This document shows, in pieces, positions 53,514-61,559 of a stretch of DNA of 64,000 nucleotides; positions within the stretch are counted from its first letter, which is position 1; every line of letters starts with the position of its first letter. Where the stretch lies: positions 248,001 to 312,000 of the forward strand of contig CALUZB010000004.1 of assembly GCA_944325195.1 (NCBI GenBank), given 5' to 3'. This DNA is from an uncultured Desulfovibrionaceae bacterium (lineage in GTDB: Bacteria; Desulfobacterota; Desulfovibrionia; Desulfovibrionales; Desulfovibrionaceae). The position numbers and the translations under genes were made by a program. Below the pieces are notes generated by a model. It was given only the letters and a program-made list of their open reading frames with translations. It made no database searches and was not told the DNA's origin.

Positions 53514-54596
53514 TCAGGCAATGATGCCTGCTCCTAAAATAAAGCCTTCCGGATGATAAATTACCGCCAGTTGTCCTTTGGCGCCCGGATCCTGGGGGCA
53601 TTCATAGGCTATTTTCATTCGGTCATCTACAATCTGTACTTGAGCCGGAACCGCCTTTTGGCGGTAGCGGACTCTGGCCAGTACGGTCTGGGGCCAGAAC
53701 TCAAAAGGAATATACAGATTCAACTGCTCCGCTTCACAGCCTGGAGATTTAAGCGCACTGCCCGGACCGACAAAAAGAGTATTGCGCTTCAAATCCTTAG
53801 CCAGCACATACAGGGGTTCTGACCAGGCTATGCCTAAACCGCGGCGCTGCCCTTCCGTATATTGCCAGAGCCCCTGATGCCGCGCGATTTCCCGTCCATC
53901 CGGCAAACATACCGGACCGGCTCCGGAAAGCGGCGCATTGCGGTTAAGCAGGAATAAGCGGTAGTCGTCATCGGGCACAAAACAGATTTCCTGGCTTTCT
54001 TTGGGTTCCGGCAAGGGTATTCCCAACTCCAGGGCTGTTCGCTTCAACTCCTGTTTACTTTTGTTCTGCAGGGGGAAGAGGGCTTTGGCCAGATTTGCCT
54101 GTGGTACCAGAGCAAGAAAGTAGCCCTGATCCTTACTCTGATCCTGAGCGGGGTAAATAGTCGGGTATTCCTCACCGTTTCCTGCAGGCGGGCGCCAGTT
54201 AGCCTTGCGGGCGTAATGACCGGTGGCGAGGAAGTCTGCCCCCAACTTGAGCGCACACTCAAGCAAAAAACCGAATTTAAGCCGGGGGTTGCATAAAACG
54301 CAAGGATTTGGGGTAAGCCCGGACGCATACGCTGAAACAAACGGTTTGATTACCTGGTTTTCAAACTGGTTGCGCAAATCTGCAATCTCCAGCGGAATGC
54401 CCACAAAAGTGCAGGCCCGCTGCAGCGCTTCCAGGCGGGCTTCAAAGTTATTGCCGTCAAGAAAACGGGCGTGCAGTCCGATGACGTTATGCCCCAACTG
54501 CACCAACTCCCATGCGGCCATCAAACTGTCCAGCCCGCCTGACAGGGCCACGGCTATGGTGGAATGGGCGGGTATGTTCAAGTTGTTTTGAGTCAT
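53514..54596 (-). CDS. mnmA: tRNA-specific 2-thiouridylase MnmA
   Basis: MnmA (360 aa) thiolates U34 of tRNA-Lys, tRNA-Glu and tRNA-Gln. The PP-loop is SGGLDS (residues 19-24; the usual third residue is Val-Asp-Ser type). Catalytic Cys residues lie in PNPCVLCN and ESQEICFVPDD, and the ATP motif is SKDQGYFLALV. It follows queA by 31 bp on the same strand, so two tRNA-wobble modification genes form one operon. Confidence 0.94.
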   Translation of the reverse strand: MTQNNLNIPAHSTIAVALSGGLDSLMAAWELVQLGHNVIGLHARFLDGNNFEARLEALQRACTFVGIPLEIADLRNQFENQVIKPFVSAYASGLTPNPCVLCNPRLKFGFLLECALKLGADFLATGHYARKANWRPPAGNGEEYPTIYPAQDQSKDQGYFLALVPQANLAKALFPLQNKSKQELKRTALELGIPLPEPKESQEICFVPDDDYRLFLLNRNAPLSGAGPVCLPDGREIARHQGLWQYTEGQRRGLGIAWSEPLYVLAKDLKRNTLFVGPGSALKSPGCEAEQLNLYIPFEFWPQTVLARVRYRQKAVPAQVQIVDDRMKIAYECPQDPGAKGQLAVIYHPEGFILGAGIIA

Positions 54597-54627
54597 TTAT
54601 AAACAGGTAAAGTTTAAGCGGGTCGCT

Positions 54628-55725
54628 CTAAATGAGCATGGCGTCTCCATAGGAAAAAAACTTGTACCCCTGCTCCACGGCCTGCCGGTATGCCGCAAGG
54701 ATACGCTCTCTGCCCGCAAGCGCTGAAACCAGAAGAAGCAGGCTGGAACCGGGCAGATGAAAATTCGTGATCAGGCGATCCACCAGTTTAAATCGGTAGC
54801 CGGGGTAGATGAAAATATCAGTTGAACCAAAAAAGTCATGATTGGGCTTCAACTTATCGGCTGAGCCTTCCAGAGCGCGGGCCGAGGTTGTGCCCACAGC
54901 CACAACCGGACGCCTGTCCTGTTTGGCTTGCAGAACCAGATTAACAGTTTCAGCGGGGATATCCAGCCACTCCTCATGTATTTGGTGTAAGCGCACATCT
55001 TCCACTCTGATCGGGCTGAACGTGCCGTAACCCACATACAAAGTCAATTCCGCCCAGGCATGGCCTGCGGCGGCAAGTTCTTGCCTTAATTCCGGGGTGA
55101 AGTGCAGTCCGGCGGTCGGGGCGGCCACTGCCCCGGTTTTATCAGCGCGGGCAAAAGTAGTCTGGTAGCGCAACGCGTCGGCTTCGGAGATGGGGCGGCG
55201 GATATAAGGTGGAAGCGGCATTTCTCCGGCTTGATTCAGGCAGGCGCTCAAATCGCCTCGCCAGACCAGCCGTCCGGTTATTTTTCCGAATGCGCCTGCT
55301 TCAATCGGGTAAAAGACGATATCGCCGGGAAATTCCAGCTTACGCCCCGGTTTGAACTGACGAGCCGGTTTGGCCAGAGCTTCGGTTATGGCGGAGTAAC
55401 GGCCGCCGCCCTCATTTTCCACCTTCAGCAAAGGAAGGGGAGTAAGCAACAGCAGTTCCATTTTCCCGCCACTGGGCAGAATTCCTTTGAGCCTGGCGGG
55501 AATTACCCGCACGTTATTTGCAACCAGCAAGGACTTTTCCGGAAGCAGGCCAGGCAGTGAACTGAACAGTGTATGTTTATTCTCCGCTTCTCCATGCCCC
55601 AACACCAGTAAACGCGATTCGCCACGTTTTTCAGGTGGGCTTTGCGCTATCTGGTTTTCCGGCAGTTCAAACCGGTAAGAACTCAAAAGATAATCGGAAG
55701 CTGAGGCGGGTGAATTCCAGGTCAT
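54628..55725 (-). CDS. queA: S-adenosylmethionine:tRNA ribosyltransferase-isomerase QueA
   Basis: QueA (365 aa) makes epoxyqueuosine in tRNA from SAM and preQ1-tRNA. Motifs: DYLLSSYRFELPENQIAQSPPEKR at the N terminus, GAVAAPTAGLHFTPEL in the middle, TLYVGYGTFSPIRVEDVRLHQIHEEW, and VAVGTTSARALEG. ATG 55725 is chosen because family proteins begin just before the DYLLS segment; a GTG 18 codons upstream would extend it. It lies upstream of mnmA. Confidence 0.94.
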   Translation of the reverse strand: MTWNSPASASDYLLSSYRFELPENQIAQSPPEKRGESRLLVLGHGEAENKHTLFSSLPGLLPEKSLLVANNVRVIPARLKGILPSGGKMELLLLTPLPLLKVENEGGGRYSAITEALAKPARQFKPGRKLEFPGDIVFYPIEAGAFGKITGRLVWRGDLSACLNQAGEMPLPPYIRRPISEADALRYQTTFARADKTGAVAAPTAGLHFTPELRQELAAAGHAWAELTLYVGYGTFSPIRVEDVRLHQIHEEWLDIPAETVNLVLQAKQDRRPVVAVGTTSARALEGSADKLKPNHDFFGSTDIFIYPGYRFKLVDRLITNFHLPGSSLLLLVSALAGRERILAAYRQAVEQGYKFFSYGDAMLI

Positions 55726-55831
55726 CGGCAGTGGTAAATCGATCTGAATTTTGTTAGATTGGTTTATGCAACGCGACACGCAGTTGCACTGTTGGAATTA
55801 CTTGTACACTCAATAGCTCCGTCAGGCAAGC

Positions 55832-56836
55832 ATGTCAAAAGAACCAATTGAAACTGAAATTCCGCTCCCCACATTCCTTTTACAGGAAACAGATGTTTTT
55901 GCTGAGCCGCCCTATTCAAGAATCAAAGCACAGATGCTGGCCATGTCGGCGGCTGCTCCACAAGTGCTGCTGATTGAGGGGGGAAGCCGGAACGAGCGGC
56001 TGGCTGTAAGTTTACTGTGGGCTTGTCTGCTCAATTGCGAGCACAACGGCGGCGGACTGCCCTGTCTGGCCTGCTCTACCTGCAACCGATTTATCCACGC
56101 GGTGCATCGGGATTTTTTCATTTTGGACGGGCGCGAAGAGAGCATAAAACTTGATGCAGTGCGGGAATGGGTGAGGCCTGTTCTGGGTGAGCCGCCGCGC
56201 GAAGCCGGAAAACGGGTGATCCTGCTTGCTGAGGCCCAGGCCCTCGGCATTGAGGCTGCTAATGCCCTGCTCAAATCTCTTGAGGAACCTAAGCCCCAAA
56301 ATGCCTTTATTATGACCGTCCCTCAGCGGGAGCGCCTGCTTCCCACCCTGGTATCCCGCTCCTGGACGCTTACTCTGCCCTGGCCTGAACCGGGTAAACG
56401 CTTGGGAGCCTGGGAGGAGCGGGCCGCTAGGCGTCAAACCGCTGTTTCTGCCTCTGAAGGGGGGCAGTCTGACTGTCTGGAGTGGGAAATCGCTTTGGCC
56501 GATTACTTAAAAAGCGGACGCGGCTGGTTTGGAAAAACCGGAGCAAAGGGAGCCGTTACCGCGACCGGTGCTCAAGAACTGCTGGCATTGGTACAGTCTG
56601 CTCTTGCCGCGGTGCTGCTTGACGGCAAACACGCGGCTGCAGGTGGGGAGCTGTATAAAGTACTGTCCGGAAATATTGATTATATCATTGCCCGGCGTGT
56701 ATATGAGGCGGTTGCAGTGTGTCAGACCGCTTTGCAATATAAAGTAAACCCGGCCTTGGTGATCGACTGGCTGGCGGTACGCCTATTTGTATGGCTGGAA
56801 GAGTTACGTAGGCAGAGGCATCAGCAAGGAGGCTGA
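55832..56836 (+). CDS. holB: DNA polymerase III delta' subunit HolB
   Basis: This 334-residue clamp-loader subunit carries the AAA+ zinc module CEHNGGGLPCLACSTCNRF, the sensor block KRVILLAEAQALGIEAANALLKSLEEPKPQNAF and VPQRERLLPTLVSRSWTL. The P-loop is degenerate (IEGGSRNERLAV), as is common for the non-ATPase delta' subunit. It is divergent from queA, and its 3' end overlaps rnhB by 33 bp in the opposite direction. Confidence 0.9.
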   Translation: MSKEPIETEIPLPTFLLQETDVFAEPPYSRIKAQMLAMSAAAPQVLLIEGGSRNERLAVSLLWACLLNCEHNGGGLPCLACSTCNRFIHAVHRDFFILDGREESIKLDAVREWVRPVLGEPPREAGKRVILLAEAQALGIEAANALLKSLEEPKPQNAFIMTVPQRERLLPTLVSRSWTLTLPWPEPGKRLGAWEERAARRQTAVSASEGGQSDCLEWEIALADYLKSGRGWFGKTGAKGAVTATGAQELLALVQSALAAVLLDGKHAAAGGELYKVLSGNIDYIIARRVYEAVAVCQTALQYKVNPALVIDWLAVRLFVWLEELRRQRHQQGG

Positions 56837-57562
56837 AGCCTCGGACAGGATAACCTTTTCCTCTTCCTTGCAACCTCTGAAGCTCAACCGGTGCAACGGA
56901 CATATGCCGTGCAGTTTTATGGCTTCCAGATGCTCCCTTGTGGCATAGCCTTTGTGGCGCTTAAAACCGTATTCCGGGTATTTTTTATGTGCGGCCTGCA
57001 TGAACCTGTCGCGGGCGACCTTGGCCAGCACCGATGCCGCTGCAATGGCCAATATTTTTGAATCGCCTTTGACCACTGCCTGTTGCGGGGGGATTTGCTC
57101 CCCGCTCAAGCCCCACCGGGCCAAGGCGGCTTGCAGCACCGGCAGCGGCAGCCGCTGATTACCGTCAAGCAAAACCGATCGGATTTCAATCTGCCTGGAA
57201 GCGGCCCGAACCAGCATGGCGGCGTAAGCTTTGCTCATTGCTTTCAGGCTGGCTTGCAGAATGTTGATCCGGTCTATTTCCTCAGGCCAGACAAAACCCA
57301 GCGCCCAGGCCAGCGCCGCTTTTTTAATCTCCTGCTCCAATCCGGCGCGTAAAGGCGCGCTCAGCAATTTCGAGTCGGTCAGCAGCTCCAGTTCGGGCAT
57401 CTCGCCGGCATACCCGGGCAGGCACACGCAGGCGGCAACTACCGGGCCGGCCAGACAGCCTCTTCCGGCCTCATCCAGCCCGGCTGCATCTCTCACATGA
57501 ATTGGGCGGACAGGTTTTTCCACTTGGCTAAAATCAATGGGATTGGTAAGGTGGGCCAACAT
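56804..57562 (-). CDS. rnhB: ribonuclease HII
   Basis: RNase HII (252 aa) nicks DNA at embedded ribonucleotides. The active site begins GLDEAGRGCLAGPVVAACV, with further acids in LTDSKLL and in the downstream KGDSKILAIAAASVLAKVARDRFM block. The YGFKRHKGYATREHLEAI segment is diagnostic. It is divergent from the UvrD-type helicase gene (43-bp gap) and overlaps the holB end. Confidence 0.95.
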   Translation of the reverse strand: MLAHLTNPIDFSQVEKPVRPIHVRDAAGLDEAGRGCLAGPVVAACVCLPGYAGEMPELELLTDSKLLSAPLRAGLEQEIKKAALAWALGFVWPEEIDRINILQASLKAMSKAYAAMLVRAASRQIEIRSVLLDGNQRLPLPVLQAALARWGLSGEQIPPQQAVVKGDSKILAIAAASVLAKVARDRFMQAAHKKYPEYGFKRHKGYATREHLEAIKLHGICPLHRLSFRGCKEEEKVILSEASASLLMPLPT

Positions 57563-57605
57563 GAGCTTTGAATAACACTATGCCCCATAACCGTCAAAAC
57601 AAATT

Positions 57606-59996
57606 ATGGCTTACCATATCGACTATGCACAAGAACTGAACAGCGCGCAACTGGAGGCGGTGACCTACGGCAACGGTCCTTTACTGGTGATTGCCGGAGC
57701 GGGAAGCGGCAAAACCCGCACCTTGGTTTATCGTCTGGCCCGACTGATTGAAGATGGAGTTGATCCGGCAGAAATACTGCTGCTTACTTTCACCCGCAAG
57801 GCAGCGGCTGAAATGACCAGGCGGGCGGGGCATCTGTTGGCTGGAAGTGTTCTGGGTGGAGCGTCTGACCAGTTTGGCGTTCACCCGGGAAGCCATACTC
57901 AAATGGCCGTGGCTCCAATCAATATTCGCGGCGGCACCTTTCACGCTTTTGCTTACAGCATCTTGCGGCGTTTCCGCCCCTCAGGATATGAGGGCACTCT
58001 CAGCCTGATGGATGCTCCGGATATAATTTCGACTTTGCAGCTTTGTAAGGACAGGCTCGAGCTTGGCCGGGGCGACCGGGCTTTCCCCAAGAACCAGACC
58101 ATAGAAGGACTGTTGAGTAAAGCCCGTAACAAGGAAACCAACGTTGAATCCATCATGCGTTTTGAGGCCCCGCATCTGATGCCCTATGTGGAAGACCTGA
58201 CCCGTCTGGCGGAAGAATATTCCAGGTTTAAACATGAGCATTGTCTGTTGGATTACGACGATTTGCTTTTTGAGCTGGAACACCTGTTTATTGATAACCC
58301 CGATGTTCTGGAGCTGCAAAGAAGCGTGTACAGACACATAATGGTGGACGAATATCAGGACACCAACCGGGTTCAGGCCCGTCTGGCCCATATGCTGGCC
58401 GGAGAGGGCGGCAATATTCTGGCTGTGGGTGACGATGCCCAGTCTATTTATGCTTTCCGGGGCGCGGATGTGCAGAATATCCTGGATTTCCCCAAACTTT
58501 TTGCCGGGGCCAAAATCATTACCCTGGAAGAAAACTACCGCTCCGTGCAGCCGGTATTGGATTTGACAAACGCCATTTTAGCCTCCGCCCGCGAGGCTTA
58601 CCCGAAAAATCTGTTCACCAGACAACCGGGGGGCAGTCTGCCCCGGTTGATCAAGCCGCTTTCCGATATGAGTCAGGCCAACCTTGCCTGTCAGGTGATT
58701 AATGAGTTGTTGGGGAGATATAAACCCGGTGAAATTGCAGTGCTGTTCCGTTCCGGCTTCCATTCCTTCCAGCTCGAGGTGCAGCTTTCCAAACAGGGCA
58801 TCGCTTTCCGCAAATACGGGGGGCTGCGTTATTCCGACGCCGCCCACATCAAGGATTTGTTGAGCATGGCGCGGCTGCTGCTGAATCCTTTGGATTTACC
58901 TTCCTTCACCCGTGTGGCCGAGTTGTTCAAAGGCGTTGGGCCTAAAACCGCCCGGAAGATTTATGCCGCGGCCGCCGGGGAGGTACCCGGTGATTTGGAG
59001 AAAGCCTGCGCCAAGTTTCCGGGTTTGCTGGCTGTGCTGAAGAAAATTGCGGAGTTGCGCGAAAATCTGCTGCAACCCCGACAAACTCTGGAAGTATTGC
59101 TTGAAACCTATCTGCCGTTGCTCAAAGCGCATTATGTAGATGATTATCCATACCGGGAACAGGCATTGGAAGAACTATTGCGGATCGCCGAACCCTACGA
59201 GGAGCTTGATCTTTTAATCTCTGATCTTTCGCTGGAAGACCCGGATAACCCGGATGAGGCCCAGGCAGACAATGCAATTACCTTATCCACCGTGCATTCT
59301 GCCAAAGGCCTGGAGTGGGGGGCGGTGTTGGTTATTGACCTGGTCCAGAACCGCTTCCCGTCCCGGCACGCTGTGCTCAGAGACGACGATTACGAGGAAG
59401 AGCGCCGCCTGCTTTATGTGGCCTGCACCAGAGCCAAAAGTGAGCTGTTTCTTTTTGCTCCTGCAACTTTATATCATCGGGAACATGGGGGCTATGAGCC
59501 GGTGAATTTAAGCCCGTTCATTGCTGAATTACCGCCAAATACATATGAGAGCTGGGTGGAAACCTACGGCGGAGAATTGCGCAAGCAATTGTTGAAGTCA
59601 GACCCGTTTGCCCCGCAACCATGCAGCCGGGGAAGAAGCTTTGGGCTGGATGTCTATGGCGGGCGTCCGGATTTTTCTGTTGAAACTACAGCAAGGGCAG
59701 AGAAGAAAACTTTCCGGGAGCTGAGCGATTTCCCCAATCGCCGCACTGCGCTGAAACCGACCAGGCCTTTGGAAGAACGCGATTCCTTGGCTGAAGATTG
59801 TCCGGATAACCACAGCGAAACGTCGTCCACCGGGCTTTCGCCTTTGAGCTTGCAAGGGAAAAGCGGTTATTGTCTGCACAAGATTTTTGGGCGGGGGAAA
59901 ATTATTCAACACCTGCCCCCGGACAAATACCGGGTGAATTTCCCGGGCTTTGGATTAAAAGTAATTATGGCCGCTTTCCTTACCCTGGAAGATTGA
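57606..59996 (+). CDS. UvrD/PcrA-type superfamily 1 DNA helicase
   Basis: This 796-residue 3'-5' helicase has motif Q/I (LNSAQLEAVTYGNGPLLVIAGAGSGKTRTL), motif II (HIMVDEYQDTNRVQ), motif III (VGDDAQSIYAFRGAD), motif IV (LEENYRSVQPVL), motif V (STVHSAKGLEW) and motif VI (YVACTRAKSELF). The C-terminal tail (HKIFGRGKIIQHL ... VNFPGFGLKVIMAAFLTLE) is the RNA-polymerase-binding type seen in PcrA/UvrD. It probably acts in repair and in removing stalled polymerase. thiL starts one base after its stop. Confidence 0.93.
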   Translation: MAYHIDYAQELNSAQLEAVTYGNGPLLVIAGAGSGKTRTLVYRLARLIEDGVDPAEILLLTFTRKAAAEMTRRAGHLLAGSVLGGASDQFGVHPGSHTQMAVAPINIRGGTFHAFAYSILRRFRPSGYEGTLSLMDAPDIISTLQLCKDRLELGRGDRAFPKNQTIEGLLSKARNKETNVESIMRFEAPHLMPYVEDLTRLAEEYSRFKHEHCLLDYDDLLFELEHLFIDNPDVLELQRSVYRHIMVDEYQDTNRVQARLAHMLAGEGGNILAVGDDAQSIYAFRGADVQNILDFPKLFAGAKIITLEENYRSVQPVLDLTNAILASAREAYPKNLFTRQPGGSLPRLIKPLSDMSQANLACQVINELLGRYKPGEIAVLFRSGFHSFQLEVQLSKQGIAFRKYGGLRYSDAAHIKDLLSMARLLLNPLDLPSFTRVAELFKGVGPKTARKIYAAAAGEVPGDLEKACAKFPGLLAVLKKIAELRENLLQPRQTLEVLLETYLPLLKAHYVDDYPYREQALEELLRIAEPYEELDLLISDLSLEDPDNPDEAQADNAITLSTVHSAKGLEWGAVLVIDLVQNRFPSRHAVLRDDDYEEERRLLYVACTRAKSELFLFAPATLYHREHGGYEPVNLSPFIAELPPNTYESWVETYGGELRKQLLKSDPFAPQPCSRGRSFGLDVYGGRPDFSVETTARAEKKTFRELSDFPNRRTALKPTRPLEERDSLAEDCPDNHSETSSTGLSPLSLQGKSGYCLHKIFGRGKIIQHLPPDKYRVNFPGFGLKVIMAAFLTLED

Positions 59997-59997
59997 T

Positions 59998-61050
59998 ATG
60001 GTTGATCGCATTACTTCTGAAAATGATTTTCTCGTTTTGGTGGATCGCTGTTTTGATCTGACTACGCCTCACCAACTCAGTCTGCGCGGCGACGACTGCG
60101 CGGAACTGGCCATGCCCGAAGCAATTTGCCTTTCATCGGATTTGTTTTTGGAAGATGTGCATTTTCGTACGGCTTATTTCAGCTTTTACGAGATAGGGCA
60201 CAAGGCTCTGGCTGTGAATCTTTCAGATCTGGCTGCTGCCGGAGCCGTGCCGTTGGGGTTCAACATGAACCTGATTTTGCCCGCGCCCACTCCGCGTTCG
60301 GCGGTTGAGCAATTGCTGCGGGGAATGAGCGAACTTGCCGCCGCGCATAATTTGCCGCTTACCGGGGGTGATCTATCGCAAGGGCAGAAACTGGGCCTTT
60401 GCATCAGTATCTGGGGGAAGCAAGCCGGACGGAAATTCCTGCGCCGGGGCGGATGCCGTCCGGGGGACACTTTGTTTATAGCAGCAGATTCCCGCCCGCT
60501 TCCGTTAGGTCTTGCCAGAGCAGGCCTATACTCTTTGGAAAGTTTGGGACGGGGAAATGCCCTTTCACTCGCTCCCGATGCCTGCAAGCGTCATCTGTTG
60601 CCTAACCCTTTAATCAGGGCGGGCATTGCCATTGCAAAACTGGCCCCGGAAACCGCACTGATGGACCTGTCCGATGGGTTGGCCCGAGATCTGCCCAGAT
60701 TACTGGGTTATAATCATGCAGGACTGAGCTTAAATAAACGGACTCATTCCCCCGAACATGCTCCTGCCGTCTCTCTTGGTGCGGAAATTGCTCTGACCGA
60801 TTGCGCCCTGCACCCGGAACTGCTGGCTTGGTGCAGACGCTCCGGCTTAAATCCGGTTGAACAGGCCGTGCTTGGCGGGGAAGACTATCTGCTGCTAGGC
60901 AGTACAGATAAGCCGGAGCTTCTGAAAACCATTGAGGCTGAAGCCGACGGCTTCTATTGTCTGGTCATCGGCAAGGTCAATGACAGTGGTATGATCATGG
61001 TCAATGGCAATGAGTTTTCTCAAACCGGGTTTGACCATTTCAGCGGCTGA
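59998..61050 (+). CDS. thiL: thiamine-monophosphate kinase ThiL
   Basis: ThiL (350 aa) phosphorylates thiamine monophosphate to the active diphosphate cofactor, which the KorB subunit needs. The Mg/ATP site includes GDDCAEL, SSDLFLEDVHF and GHKALAVNLSDLAAAGAVP (AIR synthase fold). GGDLSQGQKLGLCISIWG and MDLSDGLARDLPRLL are family motifs. It begins one base after the helicase stop, so the two are translationally coupled. Confidence 0.95.
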   Translation: MVDRITSENDFLVLVDRCFDLTTPHQLSLRGDDCAELAMPEAICLSSDLFLEDVHFRTAYFSFYEIGHKALAVNLSDLAAAGAVPLGFNMNLILPAPTPRSAVEQLLRGMSELAAAHNLPLTGGDLSQGQKLGLCISIWGKQAGRKFLRRGGCRPGDTLFIAADSRPLPLGLARAGLYSLESLGRGNALSLAPDACKRHLLPNPLIRAGIAIAKLAPETALMDLSDGLARDLPRLLGYNHAGLSLNKRTHSPEHAPAVSLGAEIALTDCALHPELLAWCRRSGLNPVEQAVLGGEDYLLLGSTDKPELLKTIEAEADGFYCLVIGKVNDSGMIMVNGNEFSQTGFDHFSG

Positions 61051-61559
61051 TTCGGTTTGTGTCTTCAAAAGTCGTTACTTGAAGCAAGCTATTGCATCGC
61101 CTTCTCTGCAAACCGTGCGGGCTGCTGAGGCTCCTTTTGCAGCATGAATGTTCTCCTGTAAGTGAGCAAAAACCGCGTTTTTTCAAGGCAGGCAATGTAA
61201 TAATGAAATGCGGAACATTTCATCCAAGCTATTCCGGACTATGTATTTCAGATAGAAACAAGACTGGTTTCGGTTCAAACAAGTAAGGTAATCCGTTTTG
61301 CGGGCCATCTAGTACATTGCTCCTTGGATAGCGCAATCTCCGACAGTCTCCCATGGCAACAATATACATAATCCCCGCTCTGCAAGCACAGGCGGGGATT
61401 ATTCGCATTTTTATTCTATGGCCGGATCCGGAAAGGCCGTGTGTTTTGCCGTTGAAACCTCAGCGCCCTGACAACATGAGTTCCACCAATCCCGCAGGTG
61501 TGGATGAACCTGTGTTTAGCCGTTAAACGCCTGCAGGAACGTCTGGAAATCCAACAGCT
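61051..61559. other. intergenic region between thiL and alaS
   Basis: No gene is supported in 509 bp. It contains one good hairpin (61368-61402). A minus-strand frame just past alaS translates to a protein-like run (about 61420-61515) broken by a stop and lacking a start; I treat it as non-coding. Confidence 0.5.
61368..61402. terminator. hairpin between convergent thiL and alaS
   Basis: ATAATCCCCGC / GCGGGGATTAT forms an 11-bp stem with a 13-nt loop. TCGCATTTTTATT follows on the plus strand. Confidence 0.7.

Noticed and set aside
61051-61286. short plus-strand frames after thiL
   Set aside because: Composition and lack of ribosome sites argue against coding.
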